DNA of 64,000 nucleotides from DASRDB01 sp035652815. Lineage in GTDB: Bacteria; Chloroflexota; Ktedonobacteria; Ktedonobacterales; Ktedonobacteraceae. How positions within the stretch are numbered: position 1 is the stretch's first letter; the number at the start of each line of letters is the position of its first letter. This document shows positions 16,698 through 24,518 of this stretch, in pieces. The position numbers were made by a program, and so were the translations under genes. The stretch spans positions 1 through 64,000 of the forward strand of contig DASRDB010000011.1 in assembly GCA_035652815.1 (NCBI GenBank), written 5' to 3'. The notes below the pieces were generated by a model that was not told the origin of the DNA, ran no database searches, and worked only from the letters and a program-made list of their open reading frames with translations.

Positions 16698-17890
16698 AAG
16701 GGGAGGAGGGACGGGAGATGCGGCAGCAAAGCGAAAAAAGCTGAGAAGATCAGCGCGACCATGAGCAACAGGGCAAACCAGACTTCGAGCCGCAGCGTCT
16801 TCTGCATATGAATATGCAGTGAGGCGGGCGTGTCTGTGCGCAAAACGCCGCTGAAGAGTACCACCAGTTGCGGAATCGTCCACAGGGTAATCAGGATGAG
16901 ATGCGGCCCGTGATGCGGAATGCCGAGCAGGAACACAGGTACGTATGCTCCCAGCATCAAAAGGACATAGAGGATGCGGCTCAGGCGCAGGCCAAGCGCA
17001 TTTGCCAGCGTGTGCTTGCCCGCTTGCAAGTCGCTTTCCGTATCGCGCATGTTATTCAAATGAATGAAGGCCATAGCCAGCAGGCCCAGCGAAACGCTGT
17101 AAATCAAAGGCGTCATCGAGAAGTGGCCGACCTGCACCATGTAGGCTCCGACGGTAATCAAGGGGCCAAAGACGCCGAAGCTTATCAGCTCACCCAGCGC
17201 TAAAGAAGAGAGGGATTTGGAGGTCGCGCTATAAAAATACGCGACTATTACCCCAAGCAGGCCGAAGCCGAACGCCAGCAGACCACCGGAAAGCGCGGCC
17301 AGAATGCCAAACAACGCGCCCAGGGCCAGGAAGACGAGACCAATAGAAAGCACACGCGCCGGTTTGACCAATCCCTGCTGGATGAGTCCACCAGGGCCAA
17401 GCGGGTTGGTAGTGTCGATGCCGCGCAGGTAATCATAGTAGTCGTTGACGAGATTGGCTCCCAATTGCAGCAGGAGAACAGCGACAAAGGCGGCGAGAAA
17501 GCGTTGGGGATGGAAAACTCCACGCGGCGTACTCGCCGAAATGCTTTGCGTCCAGGCCAGCACAGTTCCGAGCAGGACGGGTAAGAGCGATAACGGTAGA
17601 TAGCCAGGACGCATGCCATGCCACCAGAGTGAAATCCACTCGCCCAGCCCGCGCTTGTATTCCGTTGGATGTACCACCAGAGGGGCCGGTAAGCGGACAT
17701 CTTGCGTAGGAGCAGCCGGACGCACAGCAACCTCTGGTTGCAGGGCGTGAACAGTCTGCATCGAACCAAGCGGAATTGTGGGAACCTCTTCTGCCTGCAC
17801 AGTATCAGCCATCACGATTTGCGCGGAAGTCGTTACTTTGATGCGAGATGATGAGCTGGTATCGCCGTTTGAAGCCTCTTTTGTTGCCAT
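16694..17890 (-). CDS. menA: 1,4-dihydroxy-2-naphthoate polyprenyltransferase (UbiA family)
   Basis: 398 residues. MenA attaches the polyprenyl chain during menaquinone synthesis. The first prenyl-diphosphate motif is NDYYDYLRGID (D150, D153) followed by NPLGPGGLIQQG; the second is NNMRDTESDLQAGKHTLA. About eight membrane helices follow a 90-residue hydrophilic N-terminal extension that is unusual for MenA. MenA rather than another UbiA member is favoured by the GGLIQQGLV segment and the NMRDTESD loop. Its stop codon lies in a family F repeat. A possible minus-strand promoter has TATAAT at 18014-18019. Confidence 0.88.
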   Translation of the reverse strand: MATKEASNGDTSSSSRIKVTTSAQIVMADTVQAEEVPTIPLGSMQTVHALQPEVAVRPAAPTQDVRLPAPLVVHPTEYKRGLGEWISLWWHGMRPGYLPLSLLPVLLGTVLAWTQSISASTPRGVFHPQRFLAAFVAVLLLQLGANLVNDYYDYLRGIDTTNPLGPGGLIQQGLVKPARVLSIGLVFLALGALFGILAALSGGLLAFGFGLLGVIVAYFYSATSKSLSSLALGELISFGVFGPLITVGAYMVQVGHFSMTPLIYSVSLGLLAMAFIHLNNMRDTESDLQAGKHTLANALGLRLSRILYVLLMLGAYVPVFLLGIPHHGPHLILITLWTIPQLVVLFSGVLRTDTPASLHIHMQKTLRLEVWFALLLMVALIFSAFFALLPHLPSLLPL

Positions 17891-18013
17891 ATTTCCCCTC
17901 TATATGCGCTGCGGTGTTCACATAAACAAAATAAAAGCTTACAGAAAAAAGAATAGATAACATTCCTGACTGTATAACGTTTGAGGCAAGCTCATCGTTC
18001 CAGGACAAATTTT

Positions 18014-18040
18014 ATTATACCGTACTAATCAACTGAACAA
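18014..18040 (-). promoter_or_regulatory. Candidate promoter for menA
   Basis: Read on the minus strand, TTGTTC (18035-18040) precedes a perfect TATAAT (18014-18019) with a 15-base spacer, shorter than ideal. It points at menA, about 120 bases upstream of its start. Confidence 0.4.
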
Positions 18041-18045
18041 GACGA

Positions 18046-18693
18046 TTATTCCCCACGCTTGCGTTCCAGATCATGCTGCAAGGCGCTGATGCTCTGCTGC
18101 AACTGGGCCTGCACGACCGAGATAGTCAAATCTCCGCGTGTTTTTTCCAGAATGCCGCGTGTTGAATCTGTGGTACGGCGCAGACCACCGGTGATGGCAT
18201 CGGGATAATCGATAGTGGTGAGCAGGGCATAGATATCATCCATGTAGCGCAAAAGGGCCTCGCAGGTCTCGATATGCCCATGTCGTAGCTGGTCGAGCAG
18301 GTAGCGGCGCAATTCTCCGACCGCTTCACCCAGGCCGTTGAGATAGGGAGACCAATCGATGCCGAGATCGGTTGCTGATGGCAAGGGTTGGTGCTGCGTC
18401 AAAGCGGAAAAGGTAGAGGCCTCGGCATATTCTTTCTGCGCGTCCTGCACAAAACCGGCATAGAAAATATCCTGGTGATCGCGCAGGTCTGTCGCCATTT
18501 CCGCGATTAACGCTCCCGCCTGTTGCAGCAACTCGGCGGCTTTTGAAAAATCATGTCGATGCGCGGCGCGAATGCTGTTGGCGCAGAAGCGAATCGCCGC
18601 CCTTGATTTTGGTAAAGCTGTTTCACGGGCGGCGTGCTTCAATGCTAAAGCGTTTTGCGCCTGCTGCCCGATTGTCTCAATCGTATCACTCAT
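18046..18693 (-). CDS. Translin-family protein
   Basis: 215 residues, all helical. The C-terminal half carries the translin-family segments LNGLGEAVGELRRYLLD, LRYMDDIYALLTTIDYPDAI, GGLRRTTDSTRG and LEKTRGDLT. Eukaryotic translin binds single-stranded DNA or RNA and, with TRAX, forms the C3PO nuclease; archaeal and bacterial members are known mainly from sequence. The Glu/Asp residues of MDDIY could bind metal as in TRAX-like nucleases, which is inference. A ribosome site GGGGGAA precedes ATG 18693. It stands alone, with no partner TRAX gene nearby. Confidence 0.82.
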   Translation of the reverse strand: MSDTIETIGQQAQNALALKHAARETALPKSRAAIRFCANSIRAAHRHDFSKAAELLQQAGALIAEMATDLRDHQDIFYAGFVQDAQKEYAEASTFSALTQHQPLPSATDLGIDWSPYLNGLGEAVGELRRYLLDQLRHGHIETCEALLRYMDDIYALLTTIDYPDAITGGLRRTTDSTRGILEKTRGDLTISVVQAQLQQSISALQHDLERKRGE

Positions 18694-18806
18694 TACGTCT
18701 GTTCCCCCGCTTGTTCAAGATACAACCAGTGTACCACAAAGAAGGGGCGGCATTAACTTGTGTTCATCTTATGAACTGTTACCACCAGGATCGGCAAGGG
18801 ATTGCT

Positions 18807-18890
18807 GTCATCCTGAGCGCAGCGAAGGATCTGCGTCCCCCGACGATTCGTGTGCCGACGGCGGAGATCCTTCGCTGCGCTCAGGATGAC
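18807..18890. repeat. Family A palindromic repeat
   Basis: Arms GTCATCCTGAGCGCAGCGAA and its reverse complement enclose a loop with CGACGATTCGTGTGCC, which recurs nearly unchanged at 31334-31417 and in altered form at 33544-33627. Confidence 0.85.
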
Positions 18891-18927
18891 AGGTGAGAGG
18901 GTCTTTTTAATGGTATTACCATAAAAT

Positions 18928-19362
18928 CTATACCAACCGTCGTACCTCGATTTCAGGCGGGAAGGTCATGCTGTCCAGGTCGCCGGACCAGAAGAGTTGT
19001 TTCATCATTTCGGCAACGGCGTAGAGCAGGTGCTGCATGGTTGCCTCGCGGCTCTGCTCAAAAGATGGGCTGCCATGATAGGCAGCCATGCCGGAAAAAC
19101 AATCGAGGAGCGGAGTACGCGAGCTGAGCAGCACCAGATACATCTCCATTTTCAAGGCCCCAGAATCGACCGGAACCATCACGCGCAGTTGTGGCATCTG
19201 TTCAATGATGTCCAGGCGATAGAAGACACCATAATGGTCTCGTGAAGACTGGAAGATGGAGGTTTCGGGAGGAGCTTCTTCAGAAGGATGTTCGTGTTCC
19301 AATGATTCCATTTCTACTCCTAAATTTGCCAATAAGTGTTCCAGTTGTTCGTGAATGTTCAT
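18928..19362 (-). CDS. Hypothetical protein, 144 aa
   Basis: Function not recognised. It is an acidic, soluble alpha/beta-looking protein: a short N-terminal helix (IHEQLEHLLANLGVEMESL), an acidic linker, a predicted sheet (GVFYRLDIIEQMPQLRVMVP, KMEMYLVLLS) and a C-terminal helical part (MQHLLYAVAEMMKQLFW). No signal peptide or metal motif is seen. The layout, a small sheet then a helix, resembles chaperone-like or immunity-like folds, but this is not firm. The ATG follows AGAGAGGAAA. It is separated from the translin gene by a family A repeat. Confidence 0.7.
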   Translation of the reverse strand: MNIHEQLEHLLANLGVEMESLEHEHPSEEAPPETSIFQSSRDHYGVFYRLDIIEQMPQLRVMVPVDSGALKMEMYLVLLSSRTPLLDCFSGMAAYHGSPSFEQSREATMQHLLYAVAEMMKQLFWSGDLDSMTFPPEIEVRRLV

Positions 19363-19465
19363 GGATTTCCTCTCTATCGTCGTTCAAACATATGTACCAC
19401 CATCGCTTTATGGGGCTATTCTTAAACGAATATGAGAAAGCGGAAATGCCTGCGCGTCTATGTAC

Positions 19466-19689
19466 TGTAGGGGCGTGGGCTTGCCCCGCCCTCGTTCCCA
19501 ATAATCGAAAAACGGTATGATGATACGTTATGCTGTAGGGGCGTGGGCTTGCCCCGCCCTCGTTCCCCCATACACGACACATAATCGGAAATGTAGTACA
19601 GAGGGAGCAAGAGGGCGGGGCAAGCCCACGCCCCTACATTTTATGTGTCGTATATGGAGAACGAGGGCGGGGCAAGCCCACGCCCCTAC
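19466..19689. repeat. Cluster of four family C repeats, two in each orientation
   Basis: Units at 19466-19499 and 19534-19567 read TGTAGGGGCGTGGGCTTGCC forward; units at 19611-19638 and 19661-19689 are the same sequence reversed. An inner pair (CCATACACGACACATAAT and its imperfect complement) also faces inward. The whole cluster can fold into a long cruciform. It fills the space between a minus-strand and a plus-strand gene, and the last unit abuts the -35 box at 19690. Confidence 0.85.
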
Positions 19690-19718
19690 TTGTCTAGGGC
19701 TGTGTTTTCCGTTACAAT
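19690..19718 (+). promoter_or_regulatory. Promoter giving a probably leaderless mRNA
   Basis: TTGTCT (19690-19695) and TACAAT (19713-19718) are 17 bases apart. Only six bases separate the -10 box from the ATG at 19725, so transcription should start at or next to the start codon; no ribosome site is present. Confidence 0.6.
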
Positions 19719-19724
19719 CAGGGC

Positions 19725-21734
19725 ATGCAAAATCTGGAGCCACGTCAATTGATCGAAGCGAGTCCACTGTTTCGCAATATGCAGCCGGATGAGGCCGCTC
19801 GTATTATTGCGCGCTTGCAGCCTGTCCATACGCCTGCCGGTACGCGCATTCTTGAACGTGGCATATGGCATGGGCAGCTTTACATTATTGCCTCAGGCCT
19901 CGTGAGCGTGCTGCTCCAGGAACCAGATGATACGCCAATTTCCGCCGCGTCAAGTTCCCCTCTGACAGTCGCGCAGTTAGGGGCGGGCGAGTGTTTTGGC
20001 GAGATGTCGCTGATTACCGGGGAGCCGCCTTCGGCCACCATTCGCGCCGAGCAGGATACCTCGCTCTGGGCGCTGTCACAAACCGATTTCCTGCAACTGG
20101 TCGGCGAATGTCCCACGCTTTTAAAAAATATCAACGCCATCCTCTCGCAGCGCCTGGCAAGGGCCAATCAACATCTGCTTTCCCAACATAGCGCTGAACG
20201 CATCTGGCTTGCCCTGCTGAATGCTACCGAGGGAAACCTGGAACGCTCGCTTGCTGTGCATATTGCCATTGCCCTGGCGCGACGAAGCCAGAAGCGTGTT
20301 TTGCTCCTGGAGTTATGTGGGGTGGATGAGGCAGTTGGGCCGCATTTTTCGACATTCAAAGGGCAGGTGCGCCCGTCGTTACAGGAATGCGCGAGGGATT
20401 CCAGCCGACTGCAAAAGCATCGCGCTCCACTAATAACTGGCGATGGCAAGTACTACCCGGCCTGGGTAGCGCTCGGAACAACCCACCTGGAAGAGATTGA
20501 TGCTGGCACGATGGCTGCCCTGCTCGATATCACGCAGTTTTATGACTACTTGCTGCTCGTCACCACGCCAGCTACTCCTGCTTCAGTAGTGCGGGCAGTT
20601 GCCTCTCAGGACACTCGCGTTATCGCATTGCTCGCCCCTGAAATGGCGTCCATCTCTACCATCAGTGAACTTCTACCCGCGAACGGAAACGGGGAAAATG
20701 TCGCGCTCGACATCTTTGTCAGCAATGTTCCCGAGCGTCCAACCATTGGCCTGCAAGATACCTACGCCGCTCGCTTAGAGCATGATGTGAAGCGTTTACT
20801 TCCTGCTGATGCGCCCCTCTTAGAGCAATGCTGGCAGGAACAGAAAACGCTGTTTGAGGTCGCGCCGGATGCTGAATTGAACAGGGCGGTCGATTTTGTG
20901 GCGCGCACTATTTCGCGGCAGACGGTTGGCATTGCCTTTGGCGGTGGTGGAGCGCGAGGCTTTGCCCATCTGGGTGTGCTAGAGCGACTGGTGGCGCACC
21001 GCATGCCGCTTGATTATATGGCGGCCTGTAGCAGCGGCATCATTGCGCCCGGGATGTACCTGATCGGCAAATCGTTTGCCGAAAGCGAGGAGATTTTCTT
21101 GCAAATCCAACGTCAGATTGTGCAGTGGCGTGTGCCGCGTACCTCAATTTTCTCCAACAAGGGTCTCAAGCGCATGCTTCGCTCGCTCTGCGGTGATATT
21201 CGCTTCGAGGATTTAACCACACCCTTCGCAATGGTCGCCGTTGACCTCTCACAACGCGCCGGAGTGGTGATGGATCGCGGCCTCTTATGGCAGGCAGGTT
21301 TAGCAAGCGTAGCCCTGCCCGGCATCTTCCCCCCGGTGCTGGTTGGCGACCATATCTTGATGGACGCAGGGATGCATGACCCTGTCCCCATCCGCCTGCT
21401 GCGCAAGATGGGCGCGGATATCCTGCTCGCCTCAGAACTTGGCGGACAGGAGCCGCCAGCTTTAGAAAGCGCCTCATCCTGGCTTACCGAAGCGGAGGGA
21501 AAGGAAAGCCTCAAGCCTTCCCCTCACATCATCGACCTGTTGTTGAGAACTTACGATCTGGCAATGGCAACCATCGGCATGCATAGCATTCGCGAAGCAG
21601 ATGTGGTGATACGCCCCAAGCTGCACCGTATCTCGCTGCGCCAATTCTCAGAAGGCAGGAAGTTTGTCACTGCAGGCAAAGAGGCCGTGGAACAGATGCT
21701 GCCGGAATTGCAGAAGAAAGTGCCAGGGATTTAG
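19725..21734 (+). CDS. Cyclic-nucleotide-binding, pseudo-MinD, patatin-like phospholipase fusion
   Basis: 669 residues, three parts. Residues 10-145 are a cyclic-nucleotide-binding domain (GAGECFGEMSLITGEPPSAT). Residues about 160-390 resemble a MinD/ParA-type P-loop fold: AVHIAIALARRSQKRVLLLEL matches the second strand region, but the Walker A position reads TEGNLERS, lacking GKT, so ATPase activity is unlikely. Residues 400-660 are a patatin/NTE lipase domain: oxyanion loop GGGGARG at 406-412, nucleophile S436 in ACSSG (Ala replaces the first Gly of GxSxG) and catalytic D547 in DAG. It probably hydrolyses phospholipids under nucleotide control. A leaderless start is likely. Confidence 0.9.
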   Translation: MQNLEPRQLIEASPLFRNMQPDEAARIIARLQPVHTPAGTRILERGIWHGQLYIIASGLVSVLLQEPDDTPISAASSSPLTVAQLGAGECFGEMSLITGEPPSATIRAEQDTSLWALSQTDFLQLVGECPTLLKNINAILSQRLARANQHLLSQHSAERIWLALLNATEGNLERSLAVHIAIALARRSQKRVLLLELCGVDEAVGPHFSTFKGQVRPSLQECARDSSRLQKHRAPLITGDGKYYPAWVALGTTHLEEIDAGTMAALLDITQFYDYLLLVTTPATPASVVRAVASQDTRVIALLAPEMASISTISELLPANGNGENVALDIFVSNVPERPTIGLQDTYAARLEHDVKRLLPADAPLLEQCWQEQKTLFEVAPDAELNRAVDFVARTISRQTVGIAFGGGGARGFAHLGVLERLVAHRMPLDYMAACSSGIIAPGMYLIGKSFAESEEIFLQIQRQIVQWRVPRTSIFSNKGLKRMLRSLCGDIRFEDLTTPFAMVAVDLSQRAGVVMDRGLLWQAGLASVALPGIFPPVLVGDHILMDAGMHDPVPIRLLRKMGADILLASELGGQEPPALESASSWLTEAEGKESLKPSPHIIDLLLRTYDLAMATIGMHSIREADVVIRPKLHRISLRQFSEGRKFVTAGKEAVEQMLPELQKKVPGI

Positions 21735-21738
21735 TAGG

Positions 21739-22092
21739 TTAGCCACCTGCCCGTTTGACCTTATACCCCAACTCGCCCAATTTCGCCAAGACCTTATCGC
21801 AATGGTCGCCCTGGATTTCAATATTGCCATCCTTGACCGTGCCGCCTGAGCCGCACAACTTTTTCAGTTGTTGGGCGAGTGCGGCGATATCTTTTTCAGG
21901 AAGACCTGTAATGAGTGTAACGGTTTTCCCGCCGCGTCCTTTGCGGTCACGCGAAACACGGACAATGCCATCGCTTTTCTTTGTCGATGCAGCAGGTTGA
22001 TCGCAACGGCATTTTTTATATGGCAATCCGCAGGTGGGGCATGTTGTCACGCGCCCGGTGTCTGTTGAATATACGAGACGGTTTTGTTCCAT
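21739..22092 (-). CDS. yciH: SUI1/eIF1-family translation factor (YciH-like)
   Basis: 117 residues. The C-terminal SUI1 domain has RKGRGGKTVTLITGLP, LKKLCGSGGTVKDGNIEIQGDH and KVLAKLGELGYKVKRAGG, the classic eIF1/YciH pattern. Such proteins bind the 30S subunit and affect initiation fidelity; in E. coli YciH acts under stress. An N-terminal cysteine cluster (CPTCGLPYKKCRC) looks like a small zinc knuckle, seen in some bacterial and archaeal relatives. It converges on the patatin gene with four bases between stops. AGAGGAAG precedes the ATG. Confidence 0.9.
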   Translation of the reverse strand: MEQNRLVYSTDTGRVTTCPTCGLPYKKCRCDQPAASTKKSDGIVRVSRDRKGRGGKTVTLITGLPEKDIAALAQQLKKLCGSGGTVKDGNIEIQGDHCDKVLAKLGELGYKVKRAGG

Positions 22093-22189
22093 GTGGTCTT
22101 CCTCTTAACTATCCTCTATATGCTTTTTGCAATATTATAAGGCTAGAGTAAACCTGAAAAAACAACGATTTGAGTTATGAAAGCGATTT

Positions 22190-23176
22190 TTATCCTGTGT
22201 TGGCAAAATATCTCAAAGCGCGTTCCATATTCGCTATAAAGCCTGGAACACCGTCCGGGTTTTCTCGCTGGGCATGAACCATCAGCATAATGAATGCCTC
22301 TCGGAGCAAGACTAAATGAAAAAGAACTTCGTAGCTCCCAGTAAATAAACTTTGGTTGTCATATGAAGCCATTAATCTACTCGTTGGTAGAACGTCGCTC
22401 CAATAGGCATCCCAGATGGCAAAATCAATGACAGGATGGTTGCCCGAACAATCCTGCATATCAATAATACCGCTGATCTGATCTCCTTCTACCAGTATAT
22501 GCTTCTGCCCTAAATCGCCATGCACTAATACAGGTGTATTGAACTGGTACAATGCGCAATGCTTGTCCAACAATTCCAGGCCTACGGTGATGCTTTTTGC
22601 AGGTATATGCCATTTCTCTGCTGCTTCATACAACTCATCTTGCCGTTCATTCGGCATCAACATGATTTCTGCAAAGGAAGTCTGTTCGCCTTTTCCGTCT
22701 GGTTGGAGATAGCCAAAGCCATCTACTTTCACACTATGTAGTTTGCCTAGCACCTCGCCTATCTGATTAATAGCGTTGTTCAGATCACTGTTTAATCCAT
22801 GTTTGAGAAGGATATCAAGTGGGACACCTGGTAATTTTTCTTCAATGCAGAATGTTACAGTAGAATTGTCATATGAAGTTTGCTCAATGAGCAGCACTTG
22901 AGGGGTTGGCACTCCCACTTGACGAGCAGCATCCAGCGCCCAGCGTTCCCCCTCAAAGCGGTGATGAGTTTTATGCGAAATTCTAACAATGAACTGCTGG
23001 TTCCTGGTGGTGGTGACATCGTAGACTTCGTTGTCTATACCCGCAATTACGCGCTTCGCCTGAGTAATTATGCCACCTGTTGCCTTCCGCACGTACTCAT
23101 TTATCAAGCCGGGCGGTGTATTCCATGTACTGTGCCTTGCTTGTAGCCAATTTCCAGGAGTAGTATTGTCTGCCAT
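22190..23176 (-). CDS. Aminoglycoside phosphotransferase (APH)-fold kinase
   Basis: 328 residues. A small-molecule kinase fold: FIVRISHKTHHRFEGERWAL in the N-lobe, catalytic segment VHGDLGQKHILV, and metal-binding GIIDMQDCSGNHPVIDFA. The substrate cannot be told from sequence; many APH-fold enzymes act on sugars, choline or antibiotics, so resistance should not be assumed. Its ATG directly abuts the stop of the metallo-beta-lactamase-fold gene upstream on the same strand, so the two are surely co-transcribed and may be translationally coupled. The DNA here is AT-richer than its neighbour. Confidence 0.85.
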   Translation of the reverse strand: MADNTTPGNWLQARHSTWNTPPGLINEYVRKATGGIITQAKRVIAGIDNEVYDVTTTRNQQFIVRISHKTHHRFEGERWALDAARQVGVPTPQVLLIEQTSYDNSTVTFCIEEKLPGVPLDILLKHGLNSDLNNAINQIGEVLGKLHSVKVDGFGYLQPDGKGEQTSFAEIMLMPNERQDELYEAAEKWHIPAKSITVGLELLDKHCALYQFNTPVLVHGDLGQKHILVEGDQISGIIDMQDCSGNHPVIDFAIWDAYWSDVLPTSRLMASYDNQSLFTGSYEVLFHLVLLREAFIMLMVHAQRENPDGVPGFIANMERALRYFANTG

Positions 23177-24145
23177 TTATTTAGGATTGTTCGCCTGTTC
23201 TTCTAACAATCTCCCCATCTGCGTAAGCAGTTCCACCGTATTCGCATGCCCTGTCTCTCCGCTCAGTTCCCGGTAGATGCTGGCGACATTGACGGCGATG
23301 CGTTCACCATCCGTCCAGGTAGCGTACTTATCCAGGGGAATATCTCTTGCCGCCTCGGCTGCTGGCATTCCTGCTTCATAGCGTTTGCGGGCCTCGTCGT
23401 AGATATACTCTAAGTAGCCTTTGACTTCGGCTACGCCTTTTTTATCGGTCAGGGGGCCGTGTCCAGGCACGATGGTTTCGACATCCATTGCCAGAATGCG
23501 GTCGCAGGCGCGCAGCCAGTTGCGCGTTGGCCCGGCCCACATGATGGGGTGGCCGCCGATGAAGAGGATATCGCCTGTGAAAACGGCGCGGTCGCCAGGG
23601 ACATAGACCAGCGTGTCGCCGAGCGTATGCGCCGGGCCAACTTCGATCAGGCGCACCTCTTTATTGCCTACCTTTAATGTCTTTTCGCCCTCGAAGGTCT
23701 CGTTGGGCGGCGTGAGCGTGATGTTATGGAAATCGAACGCGCTGAAGGCATGTTTCATAAAGACGCCAAGCGGACCAAGCGAAGAGGCGTTATCGAGCAA
23801 TTGCACGAACATTTCAGGCTTGATACCTGCCACCATCTCCTCTGCTGCCTGGCGTGAGGCGATGATCTTCGCGCCTGAAACAAGCTGATTGCCATAGCAG
23901 TGATCGCCGTTGGCATGCGTATTGACCACCATATCGATGTGGGACGACGCGGGAACCGCTTTCCGCATGGTATCGAGCATATCCTGCGTCAGCTTTAAGT
24001 CGAACAGCGTATCGACAAGCAGCGTTGCCTCGCCATCGACAATCAGTCCGGCGTTGCTCCAGCCCCAGGTGCCATCTGGCTGCAAATAGGCATAGAGGGA
24101 GTTGCCAAGATCGTGCAGCCCTTTCGTGTATTGCCAGCGCGTCAT
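23177..24145 (-). CDS. Metallo-beta-lactamase-fold hydrolase
   Basis: 322 residues. Metal motifs are clear: THANGDHCYGN (the HxHxDH variant starting THANGDH, as in many quinoprotein-relay and cyclase-like members), HTLGDTLVYVPGDRAVFTGDIL and GHGPL. The first His of HxHxDH is kept but Asn stands where the second would be, which occurs in this subfamily. The C-terminal helices (YEAGMPAAEAARDIPLDKYA) match a common extension. Hydrolysis of an ester or thioester is likely; the substrate is unknown. It is the first gene of a pair with the APH-fold kinase. Confidence 0.85.
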   Translation of the reverse strand: MTRWQYTKGLHDLGNSLYAYLQPDGTWGWSNAGLIVDGEATLLVDTLFDLKLTQDMLDTMRKAVPASSHIDMVVNTHANGDHCYGNQLVSGAKIIASRQAAEEMVAGIKPEMFVQLLDNASSLGPLGVFMKHAFSAFDFHNITLTPPNETFEGEKTLKVGNKEVRLIEVGPAHTLGDTLVYVPGDRAVFTGDILFIGGHPIMWAGPTRNWLRACDRILAMDVETIVPGHGPLTDKKGVAEVKGYLEYIYDEARKRYEAGMPAAEAARDIPLDKYATWTDGERIAVNVASIYRELSGETGHANTVELLTQMGRLLEEQANNPK

Positions 24146-24232
24146 ATAATCCTCATGTTGGTAGCATTATTTCTTGTTCCTAATGAATTCTATGCTTTAA
24201 GCGGCGATAATTGCAAGTCTCGCTCGCCATGC

Positions 24233-24389
24233 GTAGGGACAGGGGGATGAGGGGATGTGGTGTGGGGGCCTTGTGCCTGTCCCTGGGTGGGGTGGGAAAA
24301 TGCTGGATTGTCGAACGTGTTTTCGTTCCACCACCTGGGGGACAGGCACAAGGCCCCCGCATCCCAACCGCCCCGCCCCCTGTCCCTAC
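24233..24389. repeat. Family F long inverted repeat
   Basis: 157 bp with outer ends GTAGGGACAGGGGG and CCCCCTGTCCCTAC and inner arms GGGGGCCTTGTGCCTGTCCC and its complement. It shares both arm sequences and layout with 16551-16697. The centre (GTGTTTTCGTTCCACCACC) differs between copies. No gene lies in 24146-24518 besides this element. Confidence 0.85.
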
Positions 24390-24518
24390 GAATAGCGAGG
24401 CGGGTTGCAGCGCGAGAAAAAATAGCCAAAAAGTGTGTCTCGAATCGAGGCGAGCGGACGTAATGAATACTAGTGGGATGAAAGAAGTAGCCAGACTGAT
24501 GAGCAAGTTGGGGGTATT

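Noticed and set aside
19466..19689. Possible CRISPR array
   Set aside because: Repeats alternate orientation, spacers are unequal and partly repeats themselves, and no cas genes are in the window.
22190..23176. Antibiotic resistance gene
   Set aside because: Only the APH fold is supported. The fold serves many substrates, and nothing nearby points to resistance.
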